Assembly (NCBI RefSeq): GCF_001043955.1 | Contig: NZ_LABZ01000077.1 | Coordinates: 1 to 36,115 of the forward strand | DNA: 36,115 nt | From: Methylobacterium tarhaniae | Lineage (GTDB): Bacteria > Pseudomonadota > Alphaproteobacteria > Rhizobiales > Beijerinckiaceae | Direction: 5' to 3' | Shown: positions 11,276-18,577 of the stretch, in pieces | Layout: each line of letters starts with the position of its first letter | Position numbering within the stretch: the stretch's first letter is position 1 | Made by a program: the position numbers and the translations under genes | The notes under the pieces: model-generated | Told to the model about the DNA's origin: nothing | The model's input: the letters and a program-made list of their open reading frames with translations, nothing else | Databases searched by the model: none

Positions 11276-11881
11276 ATGGTGACGCGAGGATTCACGGGGC
11301 GCCGCCCGGCCCGGCCGGATGCGGAGCGCCTGCCGCCGGGCCAGTACCTCACCGAGGACTTCCCCGTGCTGCAGCTCGGGCCGACGCCGAAGATCGACCT
11401 CGCGCGCTGGCGCTTCACCCTGCGGGAGGGATCGAAGCCCCTGAAGAGCTGGAGCTGGGCGGAGTTCGAGGCCCTGCCGCGGACCCGCTGGAAGGGCGAC
11501 ATCCACTGCGTCACCAAGTGGTCGAAGTTCGATACCGCCTGGGAGGGCGTGACGATCGACGACCTCCTGGCGGCGGCGGGAATCGCGGCGCCGACCGCCT
11601 ACCTGCTCGCCGAGGGCTACGACGACTACACCACCAACGTGCCGGTGGCCGACCTGACCGGGGCCAAGGCCATGGTGGCGACCCGCTATGCCGGCGAGCC
11701 GATCCCGCCCGACCACGGCGGTCCGGCGCGCCTGCTGGTGCCGCACCTCTACTTCTGGAAGAGCGCCAAGTGGGTGAAGGGCCTGCGCTTCACGCAAAAG
11801 GACGAGGCCGGGTTCTGGGAGCTGCGCGGCTACCACATGGTTGGCGATCCCTGGCGCGAGCAGCGCTTCACCGGCGACTGA
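11276..11881 (+). CDS. Sulfite-oxidase-like molybdopterin oxidoreductase
   Basis: Molybdenum-cofactor enzyme of the sulfite oxidase fold, YuiH-like group, acting as a cytoplasmic reductase or oxidase. The protein has 201 residues and no signal peptide. The expected molybdenum-ligating cysteine is C78 in GDIHCVTKWSKFD. Other family features are LLAEGYDDYTTNVP, GGPARLLVPHLYFWKSAKWV and the ending FWELRGYHMVGDPWREQRF. It lacks the C-terminal dimer domain of true sulfite oxidases. The next gene, a flavin reductase, starts four bases after its stop and is the probable electron partner. The substrate is unknown. Confidence 0.9.
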   Translation: MVTRGFTGRRPARPDAERLPPGQYLTEDFPVLQLGPTPKIDLARWRFTLREGSKPLKSWSWAEFEALPRTRWKGDIHCVTKWSKFDTAWEGVTIDDLLAAAGIAAPTAYLLAEGYDDYTTNVPVADLTGAKAMVATRYAGEPIPPDHGGPARLLVPHLYFWKSAKWVKGLRFTQKDEAGFWELRGYHMVGDPWREQRFTGD

Positions 11882-11884
11882 GCG

Positions 11885-12592
11885 GTGGCGCTCACCTGGC
11901 AGGAGGCGCGGATCACCGCCGCCGCCCCCGAGACGGCGCGGGTGCGGCGCCTCACCCTGGCGGTCGGCTGGTCGAGGCCCTTCCGGGCCGGCCAGCATGT
12001 CGACGTGCGGCTGACCGCGCCGGACGGCTACCAGGCCCAGCGCAGCTACTCGATCGCATCCTCGCCGATGCAGGCCGAGACGATCGACCTCCTGATCGAG
12101 CGCCTCGACGACGGCGAGGTCTCGGGCTTCTTCTCCGACGTGGCCGAGCCCGGCGACGCGATCGAGCTGCGCGGGCCGATCGGCGGCGCCTTCGTGTGGG
12201 ATTCGGGCGCGGGCGGGCCGCTGCTCCTCGTCGGCGGCGGCTCCGGGGTGGTGCCGCTCCTCAGCATGCTGCGCCACCGGGCCGAAGCCGCGCCCGGCGT
12301 GCCGGCCCTGCTGCTCTACTCCGCCCGCACGCGCGGGGAGGTGATCGCCCGCGACGAACTGATGCGCCGCGACGCCGAGGAGCCGGAATTCCGGTTGAGG
12401 CTCGCCCTCACCCGGGAGACGGGCGGCCGGCGGATCGACGCGGACACGATCGGGGAGGCGCTCGCCGCCCTCGGGACACCGGCCCACGCTTTCGTCTGCG
12501 GAGCGAACCCGTTCGTCTCGGCCATCGCCGACCTCCTCGTCGAGGCCGGCCTGCCCCCACGCACGATCCGCACCGAACGCTTCGGAGGATAG
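11885..12592 (+). CDS. NAD(P)H-dependent flavin/ferredoxin reductase-like protein
   Basis: FAD- and NAD(P)H-binding electron-transfer module of the ferredoxin-NADP reductase superfamily. The protein has 235 residues. The FAD motif RSYS is at 53-56 in QRSYSIASSP. The pyridine-nucleotide motif GGGSGVVP is at 117-124. FVCGANPF, then a C-terminal RTERFGG, complete the fold. There is no 2Fe-2S domain, so it must pass electrons directly to a partner. It starts with GTG four bases after the molybdoenzyme's stop. The likely role is feeding electrons from NAD(P)H to that enzyme, an inference from coupling and from the recurrent pairing of these families. Confidence 0.88.
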   Translation: MALTWQEARITAAAPETARVRRLTLAVGWSRPFRAGQHVDVRLTAPDGYQAQRSYSIASSPMQAETIDLLIERLDDGEVSGFFSDVAEPGDAIELRGPIGGAFVWDSGAGGPLLLVGGGSGVVPLLSMLRHRAEAAPGVPALLLYSARTRGEVIARDELMRRDAEEPEFRLRLALTRETGGRRIDADTIGEALAALGTPAHAFVCGANPFVSAIADLLVEAGLPPRTIRTERFGG

Positions 12593-12600
12593 ACCGCACG

Positions 12601-13398
12601 ATGCCCGAGATCACCGGTCATACCCGCGTCTTCGCCATTCTCGCCGACCCGATCGCCCAGGTGAAGGCGCCGCAAGGGCTCAACCGCATCATGGCCGAGC
12701 GCGGGGTCGACGGGGTGATGGTCCCGCTCCACGTCGCCGCGGCGGACCTGCCGACGGTCCTCGCCGGCCTGCGGGCGGTGCAAGGCTTCGGCGGCGCGAT
12801 CATCACGGTGCCGCACAAGACCGCGATCGTGCCGCTCCTCGACCATGTCAGCGAGGCGGCCCGGCTGGTCGGCGCCGTGAACGCGGTGCGGCGCGAGCCC
12901 GACGGCCGCCTCGTCGGCGAGATCCTGGACGGCGCCGGCTTCGTCGCGGGCCTGCAGGCGGCGGGCCACGACGTGCGGGGCCGCAGCGCCTACCTCGCCG
13001 GGGCGGGCGGGGCGGCGAACGCCATCGCCTTCGCGCTGGCCGAGGCCGGGGTGAGCCGCCTCACCGTGCACAACCGCACGCCCTCGCGGGTGGAGGACCT
13101 GTTTTCCCGCCTGCGCCGGCTCGTCCCCGACCTGCCGCTGGCGCCCGGCGGTCCCGATCCGGCCGGGCACGACCTCGTGGTCAACGCCACCTCGCTGGGA
13201 TTGAGGCCCGACGATGCGCTGCCGCTCGATCCCGCCGGGTTGAGCCCCGGCCAGCTCGTGGCCGAGATCATCATGCAGCCGGCCGAGACCCCGCTGCTCG
13301 CCGCGGCGGCGGCGCGCGGCTGCCGCACCCATCCTGGCCTGCCGATGCTGGAGGGGCAGCTCGCCCTGATGGCCGATTTTCTCGGCATGCGGCCGTGA
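12601..13398 (+). CDS. Shikimate-dehydrogenase-like oxidoreductase, atypical substrate pocket
   Basis: NAD(P)-dependent dehydrogenase of the AroE family, 265 residues. The catalytic pair is kept: K73 in TVPHKTAI and D110 in EILDGAGF. The nucleotide loop is GAGGAANA (134-141) and the cofactor-specific NRT follows in VHNRTPSR. A Gln typical of the C-terminal substrate loop is present (GLPMLEGQLAL). However the two serines that hold the carboxylate of shikimate (usual HSxSP) are replaced: the segment reads DPIAQVKAP. It is therefore probably not the biosynthetic AroE but a paralogue with another substrate. It starts eight bases after the flavin reductase and looks like the last gene of that operon. 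Confidence 0.85.
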   Translation: MPEITGHTRVFAILADPIAQVKAPQGLNRIMAERGVDGVMVPLHVAAADLPTVLAGLRAVQGFGGAIITVPHKTAIVPLLDHVSEAARLVGAVNAVRREPDGRLVGEILDGAGFVAGLQAAGHDVRGRSAYLAGAGGAANAIAFALAEAGVSRLTVHNRTPSRVEDLFSRLRRLVPDLPLAPGGPDPAGHDLVVNATSLGLRPDDALPLDPAGLSPGQLVAEIIMQPAETPLLAAAAARGCRTHPGLPMLEGQLALMADFLGMRP

Positions 13399-13415
13399 CC
13401 CGGGCCCCCGGTCAC
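13395..13415. repeat. Inverted repeat spanning two convergent stop codons
   Basis: GTGACC (13395-13400) and GGTCAC (13410-13415) flank CGGGCCCCC and contain the stop codons of the SDH-like gene (+) and the subtilase-like gene (-). With a one-base bulge the stem extends further. There is no T-run on either strand. It may end or stabilise both convergent transcripts. Confidence 0.35.
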
Positions 13416-14686
13416 AGCCCCAGGCGCGCAGCCGTGCGCAGGGGGGCGAGCACCCCGTAGCCGAGGCTGGGATGCCAGCTCGACGGGCCGTGGCGGTTCG
13501 CATCCGTCCGGAGCGCGACGGTGAGGTCGCGCGGGCTGACGGCCGCGTGCGGCAGCCGGGTCCGGAGCGCGGCGACGCAGCCGGCGGCGACCGGGCAGGC
13601 GGCGGCGGTCCCGGCATCGGCCGTGCCGGGCCCGGCCGCCTCCGAGCCCAGGAAGTCGGTGAAGCTCGCCAGGTCCGGCTTGGCGTAGACCATGCCGGGA
13701 ATGCCCGGCCCCTGCGCGGCGTCGCCGGTCCGTCGGCCCCGCAGGGTCACGCCGGTCACCGTGATGACGTCCGGATGGGCGCTCGCCCCCATGATGGCGG
13801 ATCGGGGGCGCTCCGGGCCGCCACGGCCGGCCGCGAACAGGATGTCGACGCCGTAGCGGCTGAGCGTCCCGACGATCCGGTTGAAGGGATGGCCCGGATT
13901 GTCGACGTAGCGACCGGGATGCCCGGCCGGGAAGTCCGTGCTCTCGTCGCACAGGCCCCAGGAATTGGTGACGACGAGCGCCTTGAAGCGCGGCTTCTCC
14001 GCCCGCACGGCCGCGAGCAGGCGCGCATAGGCCTGGAGCGCGTCGCTGAGGAAGCCGGATCCCGCCGCAGGCAGGATCGGCACGTCGAGCAGCATCGCCC
14101 GCGGGGCGGCGATGAGGGCGTCGTAGGCGCACATCGTGCCGGAGCCGACCGGGTGGCCGCCCGGCTCCCCCGGCAGGACCGACCAGGCGGGCGAGGCCTC
14201 GAGCCCGGCCGTCACGCTCCGGGCCGCGAGATGCGCGCGGTTGATCCCGGTATCCACCACGGCGATCGCGACGCCCGCGCCGTCGAGCCTCCGTGCGGCG
14301 AGGCCGGGCACGCCCAGGCGCCGCTCGACCTCCGCCCGGGTGCCGGCCGGGACGCGAGCGGCGCCGGCGGGCGTCGCGATGGGCGTGATCGGCGGGTCGG
14401 AGAAGATCGCCGCACCCTCGGTCGTCCACGCGGGCAGCTCGGCATCGGCGTCGATCGTCGCCCGGACGGCGTAGTGCGGGGCGCCGTCGGAGGACGACAC
14501 GGAGACGAGGGAGGACGATTGATGACCCTCGAGTGGAACGGCAGAAAAGCGCGTGTCGATCTCCGCGCGTGCCGGTAATCCGGTCAGGCGACGATTCATT
14601 CCGCCGCCGCCGATCAGCCTCGTCATGGCAGATTCGTGCAGGGCTTCCTGCGTCGGCAGGACGAGGATCACGCGCCGCTCGGGCAT
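13412..14686 (-). CDS. Subtilase-fold (S8-like) protein, probably catalytically dead
   Basis: The 424-residue protein has the ordered landmarks of a subtilisin-like domain. Asp is kept at D145 (AVVDTGINRAHL). The segment that normally reads HGTxxA is GSGTMCAYDA, with Ser at 182 in place of His. The oxyanion segment usually AAGNxG is FAAGRGG, with Arg at 288. The serine segment usually GTSxAxP is DAGTAAACPVAAG, with Ala at 361. So three of four active-site positions are changed, pointing to a pseudo-protease. No signal peptide is seen; about 135 residues precede the domain. The ATG start has AGGAGA upstream. It faces the SDH-like gene convergently. If my motif alignment were wrong the protein could still be active. 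Confidence 0.75.
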   Translation of the reverse strand: MPERRVILVLPTQEALHESAMTRLIGGGGMNRRLTGLPARAEIDTRFSAVPLEGHQSSSLVSVSSSDGAPHYAVRATIDADAELPAWTTEGAAIFSDPPITPIATPAGAARVPAGTRAEVERRLGVPGLAARRLDGAGVAIAVVDTGINRAHLAARSVTAGLEASPAWSVLPGEPGGHPVGSGTMCAYDALIAAPRAMLLDVPILPAAGSGFLSDALQAYARLLAAVRAEKPRFKALVVTNSWGLCDESTDFPAGHPGRYVDNPGHPFNRIVGTLSRYGVDILFAAGRGGPERPRSAIMGASAHPDVITVTGVTLRGRRTGDAAQGPGIPGMVYAKPDLASFTDFLGSEAAGPGTADAGTAAACPVAAGCVAALRTRLPHAAVSPRDLTVALRTDANRHGPSSWHPSLGYGVLAPLRTAARLGL

Positions 14687-14700
14687 CGTCGTCTCCTGTC

Positions 14701-14765
14701 GGGATTTATGCGTTACTTTATCTAGAATCTGTTCACGTACAAGAAGTTTCCGCTACAACATGTGA
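14701..14765 (-). promoter_or_regulatory. AT-rich promoter region of the subtilase-like gene
   Basis: This stretch is unusually AT-rich for the window and lies directly upstream of the minus-strand gene starting at 14686. On that strand TTGTAC, a 16-base spacer, then TAAAGT gives a weak -35/-10 pair, and TTGTAG lies further up. The interval 14766-14955 towards the FAD oxidase gene shows no gene I can support. Confidence 0.3.
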
Positions 14766-14955
14766 ATGACCCTACGGAAGAGTGGATGATCGCCCGCGTC
14801 GGGCCGGCACGGCGGAACGGTTCTTCTCATCCGGGCGGGTCGCGGGGAATCGGGAGCCGCCGCCGCCCGGCCGAGCGGGCTTGACCCCGGCGGCCATCCG
14901 GGCGAGGCCGGCGGCCACACTCACCTCACCCGCGCGACCCCGTCGGAGGATGCCG

Positions 14956-16377
14956 ATGACCCTTCCGGCTCACCAGGCCCAGCATGTCACCCCGCCACAC
15001 GCGCTGATCGACCGCCTCGGCCAGCGCCTCGGCCCCGCCGGCCTCCTCACCCAGGAGGCCGACATCGCCCCCTTCGCGATCGACTGGCGGCGCCTGTTTC
15101 CGGGCCGGCCGGCCTGCGTGGTGCGCCCCGCTTCCACCGCCGAGGTGGCGGACGTGGTGCGGCTGTGCCGGGAGGCCGGCGCCGCCCTGGTGCCGCAGGG
15201 CGGCAATACGGGGCTCGCCGGCGGCGCGGTGCCGGATGGCTCCGGCTCGCAGGTGGTGCTGTCCCTCGCCCGCATGGCCGCGATCCGCGGGGTCGACCCC
15301 GTCGGCCTGACGCTGACCGCGGAGGCCGGCTGCGTCCTCAAGGTGGCGCAGGACGCCGCCGAGGCGGCCGGCCGGCTCCTGCCGGTGAGCTTCGCGGCGG
15401 AAGGCTCGGCGCTGGTCGGCGGCGTCGTCGCCACCAATGCGGGCGGGATCAACGTGGTGCGCTACGGCATGACCCGCGGCCTCGTCCTCGGCCTCGAGGT
15501 GGTCCTCGCCGACGGCAGCGTCGTCGACGGGTTGCGGGCCCTGCGCAAGGACAATGCCGGCTACGACTGGAAGCAGCTCTTCATCGGCACCGAGGGCACG
15601 CTCGGCATCGTCACGGCGGCGGTCCTGCGCCTCGTCGCGCGGCCGCGCCACAGCGCGACGGCCCTCCTCGCCGTGCCCGACCCGGCGGCGGCCCTGCGCC
15701 TGTTCACCCTGGCGCAGGAGGAGATCGGCGACAGCATCCAGGCCTTCGAGCTGATCTCCGGCACCTCCCTCGGCCTCGTCGAGAAACATGCGGGCTTGAA
15801 GAGCCCGGTCGGGCAGGCCGGCTGGACCGTGCTGATCGAGGCGGCCTCGTCGCTCTCAGGGCTTCGCGAGGCGATGGAGGGCGTGCTCGGCACGGCGCTC
15901 GAGCGCGAGGACGCCCTCGACGGGGTTCTGGCCGAATCCGGCCGGCAGGCCGCCGACCTCTGGGCCCTGCGCGAGCACGTCACCGAGTGCGAGGCCCGCG
16001 AGGGCAAGAGCGTGAAGCACGACGTCTCGGTGCCGATCACCGCGATCCCCGACTTCCTCGACGAGGCCGGCCGGGTGCTGGCGGCGGGAGCGCCGGGCAC
16101 CCGCGTCAACGCCTTCGGCCACATGGGCGACGGCAACATCCACTACAACGTGCTGATCGGGCCCGACCATGCCTCGGAGGCGATCAACGCCCTCGTGCAC
16201 GGGGTGGTCGACCGCTACGGCGGCAGCATCTCGGCCGAGCACGGCATCGGCCAGTACCGCGTCGCCGAGCTCGCCCGCCACCGCCACCCGGACGAGATGG
16301 CGCTGGCGCGGCGGATCAAGGCGGCACTGGATCCGGAGGGGCTGCTGAACCCGGGCAAGGTGCTGGCGCGGGGGTAG
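14956..16377 (+). CDS. GlcD-type FAD-linked D-2-hydroxyacid oxidase/dehydrogenase
   Basis: FAD flavoprotein that oxidises a D-2-hydroxyacid (glycolate, D-lactate or D-2-hydroxyglutarate class). The protein has 473 residues. The N-terminal PCMH-type FAD domain has VPQGGNTGLAGGAVPDG and GGVVATNAGGINVVRYG, then LFIGTEGTLGIVTAAVLRL. The C-terminal domain has NAFGHMGDGNIHYNV, with metal/substrate histidines, and SAEHGIGQYR. The ATG at 14956 is preferred over 14950 because GGAGG then sits six bases upstream. There are no adjacent glcE or glcF genes, so it probably acts as a single-subunit enzyme of the D2HGDH/DLD kind. A GMC oxidoreductase and ureidoglycolate lyase follow on the same strand. Confidence 0.9.
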   Translation: MTLPAHQAQHVTPPHALIDRLGQRLGPAGLLTQEADIAPFAIDWRRLFPGRPACVVRPASTAEVADVVRLCREAGAALVPQGGNTGLAGGAVPDGSGSQVVLSLARMAAIRGVDPVGLTLTAEAGCVLKVAQDAAEAAGRLLPVSFAAEGSALVGGVVATNAGGINVVRYGMTRGLVLGLEVVLADGSVVDGLRALRKDNAGYDWKQLFIGTEGTLGIVTAAVLRLVARPRHSATALLAVPDPAAALRLFTLAQEEIGDSIQAFELISGTSLGLVEKHAGLKSPVGQAGWTVLIEAASSLSGLREAMEGVLGTALEREDALDGVLAESGRQAADLWALREHVTECEAREGKSVKHDVSVPITAIPDFLDEAGRVLAAGAPGTRVNAFGHMGDGNIHYNVLIGPDHASEAINALVHGVVDRYGGSISAEHGIGQYRVAELARHRHPDEMALARRIKAALDPEGLLNPGKVLARG

Positions 16378-16393
16378 GAGACGCGCACGGGTG

Positions 16394-16421
16394 AACCCTC
16401 CCCCGCAGCGGGAGGAGGGTT
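16394..16421. repeat. Intergenic palindrome between the FAD oxidase and GMC genes
   Basis: AACCCTCCCCCGC pairs with GCGGGAGGAGGGTT with one bulged base, giving a long GC-rich hairpin and almost no loop. There is no U-run after it. Its form (CCCTCCC...GGGAGGG) is like the dispersed intergenic palindromes of many alphaproteobacteria. It may separate the two genes' transcripts. Confidence 0.5.
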
Positions 16422-16465
16422 ACGAAGCGGATCCCATAACGACAAAAAACACCCGGGGGAGGACC

Positions 16466-18061
16466 ATGGACGCGTTCGACTTCGTCATCGTCGGCGGCGG
16501 CACGGCGGGCTGCGTGCTGGCCAACCGTCTGAGCGAGGATGCGCGCCACCGCGTGCTGCTGCTGGAGGCGGGCGGGGAGGGGACCGGGTTCTGGGTCGGC
16601 ATCCCGGCCGGCTTCCCCAAGCTCCTCACCGGCGCCGCCTTCAACTGGCGCTTTTCCACCGAGCCGGAGCCGAACACGCACGACCGCGCCATCGTCGTTC
16701 CCCGCGGCAAGGGGCTCGGCGGCTCCACGCTGATCAACGGCATGATCTTCGTGCGCGGCCAGCCTCAGGATTTCGACGTCTGGGCCCAGAGCGGCAGCCG
16801 CGGCTGGGCGTGGGACGACGTCCTGCCCTACTTCCGCAAGCTGGAGCATTTCGAGGGCGGCGATCCGGACTTTCGCGGCCGGGGCGGGCCGCTCCACGTC
16901 ACCCGGGTCGGGGTGAAGAACCCTCTCGCCGACGCCTTCATCCGCGCCGGGACCGAGGCCGGCTACCCTGAGAACCCCGATTACAACGGCGCCTCGCAGG
17001 AGGGCTTCGGCTACTACCAGGCCAACCAGCGCAACGGCCGGCGCTGGAGCGCCCGGGACGCCTACCTGCAGCCGGCCCGCAAGCGGCCGAACCTGGAGGT
17101 GCGCACCCACGCCCACGTCCTGCGCCTCGATCTCGACGGCCGGCGCGTGACCGGCGTCACCTACCGGCGCGACGGGCGCGAGGAGCGGGTGAGCGCGCGG
17201 GCCGAGGTGATCCTGGCCGCCGGCGCCGTGCAATCGCCCCACCTCCTCGAACTCTCCGGCATCGGCCGGCCGGACGTGCTGGCGCAGGCGGGCATCCCGC
17301 TGCGCCACGCCCTGCCGGGGGTCGGCGAGAACTACCGCGACCACTACGCCACCCGGATGAACTGGCGCGTGACGCGGCCGGTGACCCTCAACGAGGCGAC
17401 CCGCGGCTGGCGCCTCGGCCTCGCGGTCGGGCAGTATTTTCTGACGCGCCGCGGCATCCTGACCCTCGGCACCGGCCTCGCCCACGGCTTCGTGCGCACC
17501 CGGCCGGACCTCGCCGGGCCGGACGTGCAGTACTTCTTCATGCATGCGAGCTACGCCAACGCCGCCGACCGCACCCTCGACCGCGAGCCCGGCATGACGA
17601 TCGGCGTGACGCAGCTGCGGCCGGATTCCCGCGGCACGATCCACGCGGTCTCGGCCGATCCCCTGCGCGCCCCGGCGATCCGCCCGAACTTCCTGAGCGC
17701 GCGCACCGACCAGGAGGCCCTGATCGAGGGCATGCGCATCGCCCGCCGGGTGATCGCGCAGCCGGCCATGGACCCCTACCGCGCCCACGAGCTCAATCCC
17801 GGCGCGGGCGTGCAGTCGGACGACGAGTGGCTCGACTTCGCGCGCCGGAACGGCCAGACCATCTATCACCCGGTCGGCACCTGCAGCATGGGCCAGGGCC
17901 CGGAGGCGGTGGTGGACGAGCGCCTGCGGGTGCGCGGCCTCCAGGGCTTGCGGGTGATCGACGCCGCCGTGATGCCGACCGAGGTCTCGGCCAACACCCA
18001 GGCCGCCGTGATGATGATCGCCGAGAAGGGCGCGGACCTGATACGGGAGGATCGGCGCTGA
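16466..18061 (+). CDS. GMC-family FAD-dependent alcohol/choline-type oxidoreductase
   Basis: Flavoenzyme of the glucose-methanol-choline family, oxidising an alcohol group. The protein has 531 residues. The N-terminal FAD dinucleotide fold starts DFVIVGGGTAGCVLANRL. The ADP-binding continuation is GKGLGGSTLINGMIFVRG. The active-site histidine is expected at H468 in HPVGTCSMG, and the second site is in SANTQAAVMMIAEKGADLI (N510). GGGGGAGG precedes the ATG. It follows a GlcD-type oxidase by 88 bases and precedes ureidoglycolate lyase by 39. No betaine aldehyde dehydrogenase or betI-like gene is near, so a choline role is not supported. Confidence 0.92.
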   Translation: MDAFDFVIVGGGTAGCVLANRLSEDARHRVLLLEAGGEGTGFWVGIPAGFPKLLTGAAFNWRFSTEPEPNTHDRAIVVPRGKGLGGSTLINGMIFVRGQPQDFDVWAQSGSRGWAWDDVLPYFRKLEHFEGGDPDFRGRGGPLHVTRVGVKNPLADAFIRAGTEAGYPENPDYNGASQEGFGYYQANQRNGRRWSARDAYLQPARKRPNLEVRTHAHVLRLDLDGRRVTGVTYRRDGREERVSARAEVILAAGAVQSPHLLELSGIGRPDVLAQAGIPLRHALPGVGENYRDHYATRMNWRVTRPVTLNEATRGWRLGLAVGQYFLTRRGILTLGTGLAHGFVRTRPDLAGPDVQYFFMHASYANAADRTLDREPGMTIGVTQLRPDSRGTIHAVSADPLRAPAIRPNFLSARTDQEALIEGMRIARRVIAQPAMDPYRAHELNPGAGVQSDDEWLDFARRNGQTIYHPVGTCSMGQGPEAVVDERLRVRGLQGLRVIDAAVMPTEVSANTQAAVMMIAEKGADLIREDRR

Positions 18062-18100
18062 CGCGCGACCCGCGATGGACGTCCCTGGGGACCTGACGAG

Positions 18101-18568
18101 ATGCGCACCCTGCCGATCGAGCCGATCACCGCCGAGGCCTTCGCACCCTACGGCACGCTGCTGGTCGGCCCGGCGGCCGGCCCGCGGCAGGACCGGGCGG
18201 CCGATCTCGAGAACGGGCGCCCGGGCGTGGCCCTCAACCTCGCCCTGATCCGGAGCGAGCCCTTCGCCGGCACGATGCCGCTGCGCCGGCTCGAACGGCA
18301 CCCGCACTCGGCGCAAGCGTTCCTGCCGCTCGCCGTCGGCGAGTACCTGGTCGTGGTGGCGCCCGATGCCGCCGGGCGGCCGGACGAGGCGGCGTTGCGC
18401 GCCTTCCGGGTGCCGGCCGGCACGGGAATCGTCTATCGCAGCGGGGCCTGGCACGCCCACATGACCACGATCACGTCACCCGGCACCTTCGCGATGCTGG
18501 TGCACGAGGATGGCGGGCCCGAGGATTGCGTGTTCGCGCCGATCGCCCCGGTCACGCCGGAGGCGTGA
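18101..18568 (+). CDS. allA: Ureidoglycolate lyase
   Basis: Cleaves (S)-ureidoglycolate to glyoxylate and urea, the last step of allantoin breakdown. The 155-residue length and cupin-like fold fit AllA. Family features are the opening LPIEPITAEAFAPYGTLL, RLERHPHSAQAFLPL with the paired histidines, VPAGTGIVYRSGAWHAHM, and the C-terminal EDCVF. There is no allantoicase or uricase gene in the window. The product glyoxylate links it by metabolite to the nearby GlcD-type oxidase. The ribosome-binding site is weak (GGGGA about 13 bases upstream). Confidence 0.9.
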   Translation: MRTLPIEPITAEAFAPYGTLLVGPAAGPRQDRAADLENGRPGVALNLALIRSEPFAGTMPLRRLERHPHSAQAFLPLAVGEYLVVVAPDAAGRPDEAALRAFRVPAGTGIVYRSGAWHAHMTTITSPGTFAMLVHEDGGPEDCVFAPIAPVTPEA

Positions 18569-18577
18569 GGCCGGCCC

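Noticed and set aside
14533..14769. Two small plus-strand frames over the subtilase N-terminus and its promoter
   Set aside because: Arg/Ser-rich translations typical of shadow frames, no ribosome-binding site, and they cover a well-supported minus-strand start.
16466..18061. Naming the GMC gene betA (choline dehydrogenase)
   Set aside because: No betaine aldehyde dehydrogenase or choline regulator or transporter is nearby, and the GMC fold alone does not fix the substrate.
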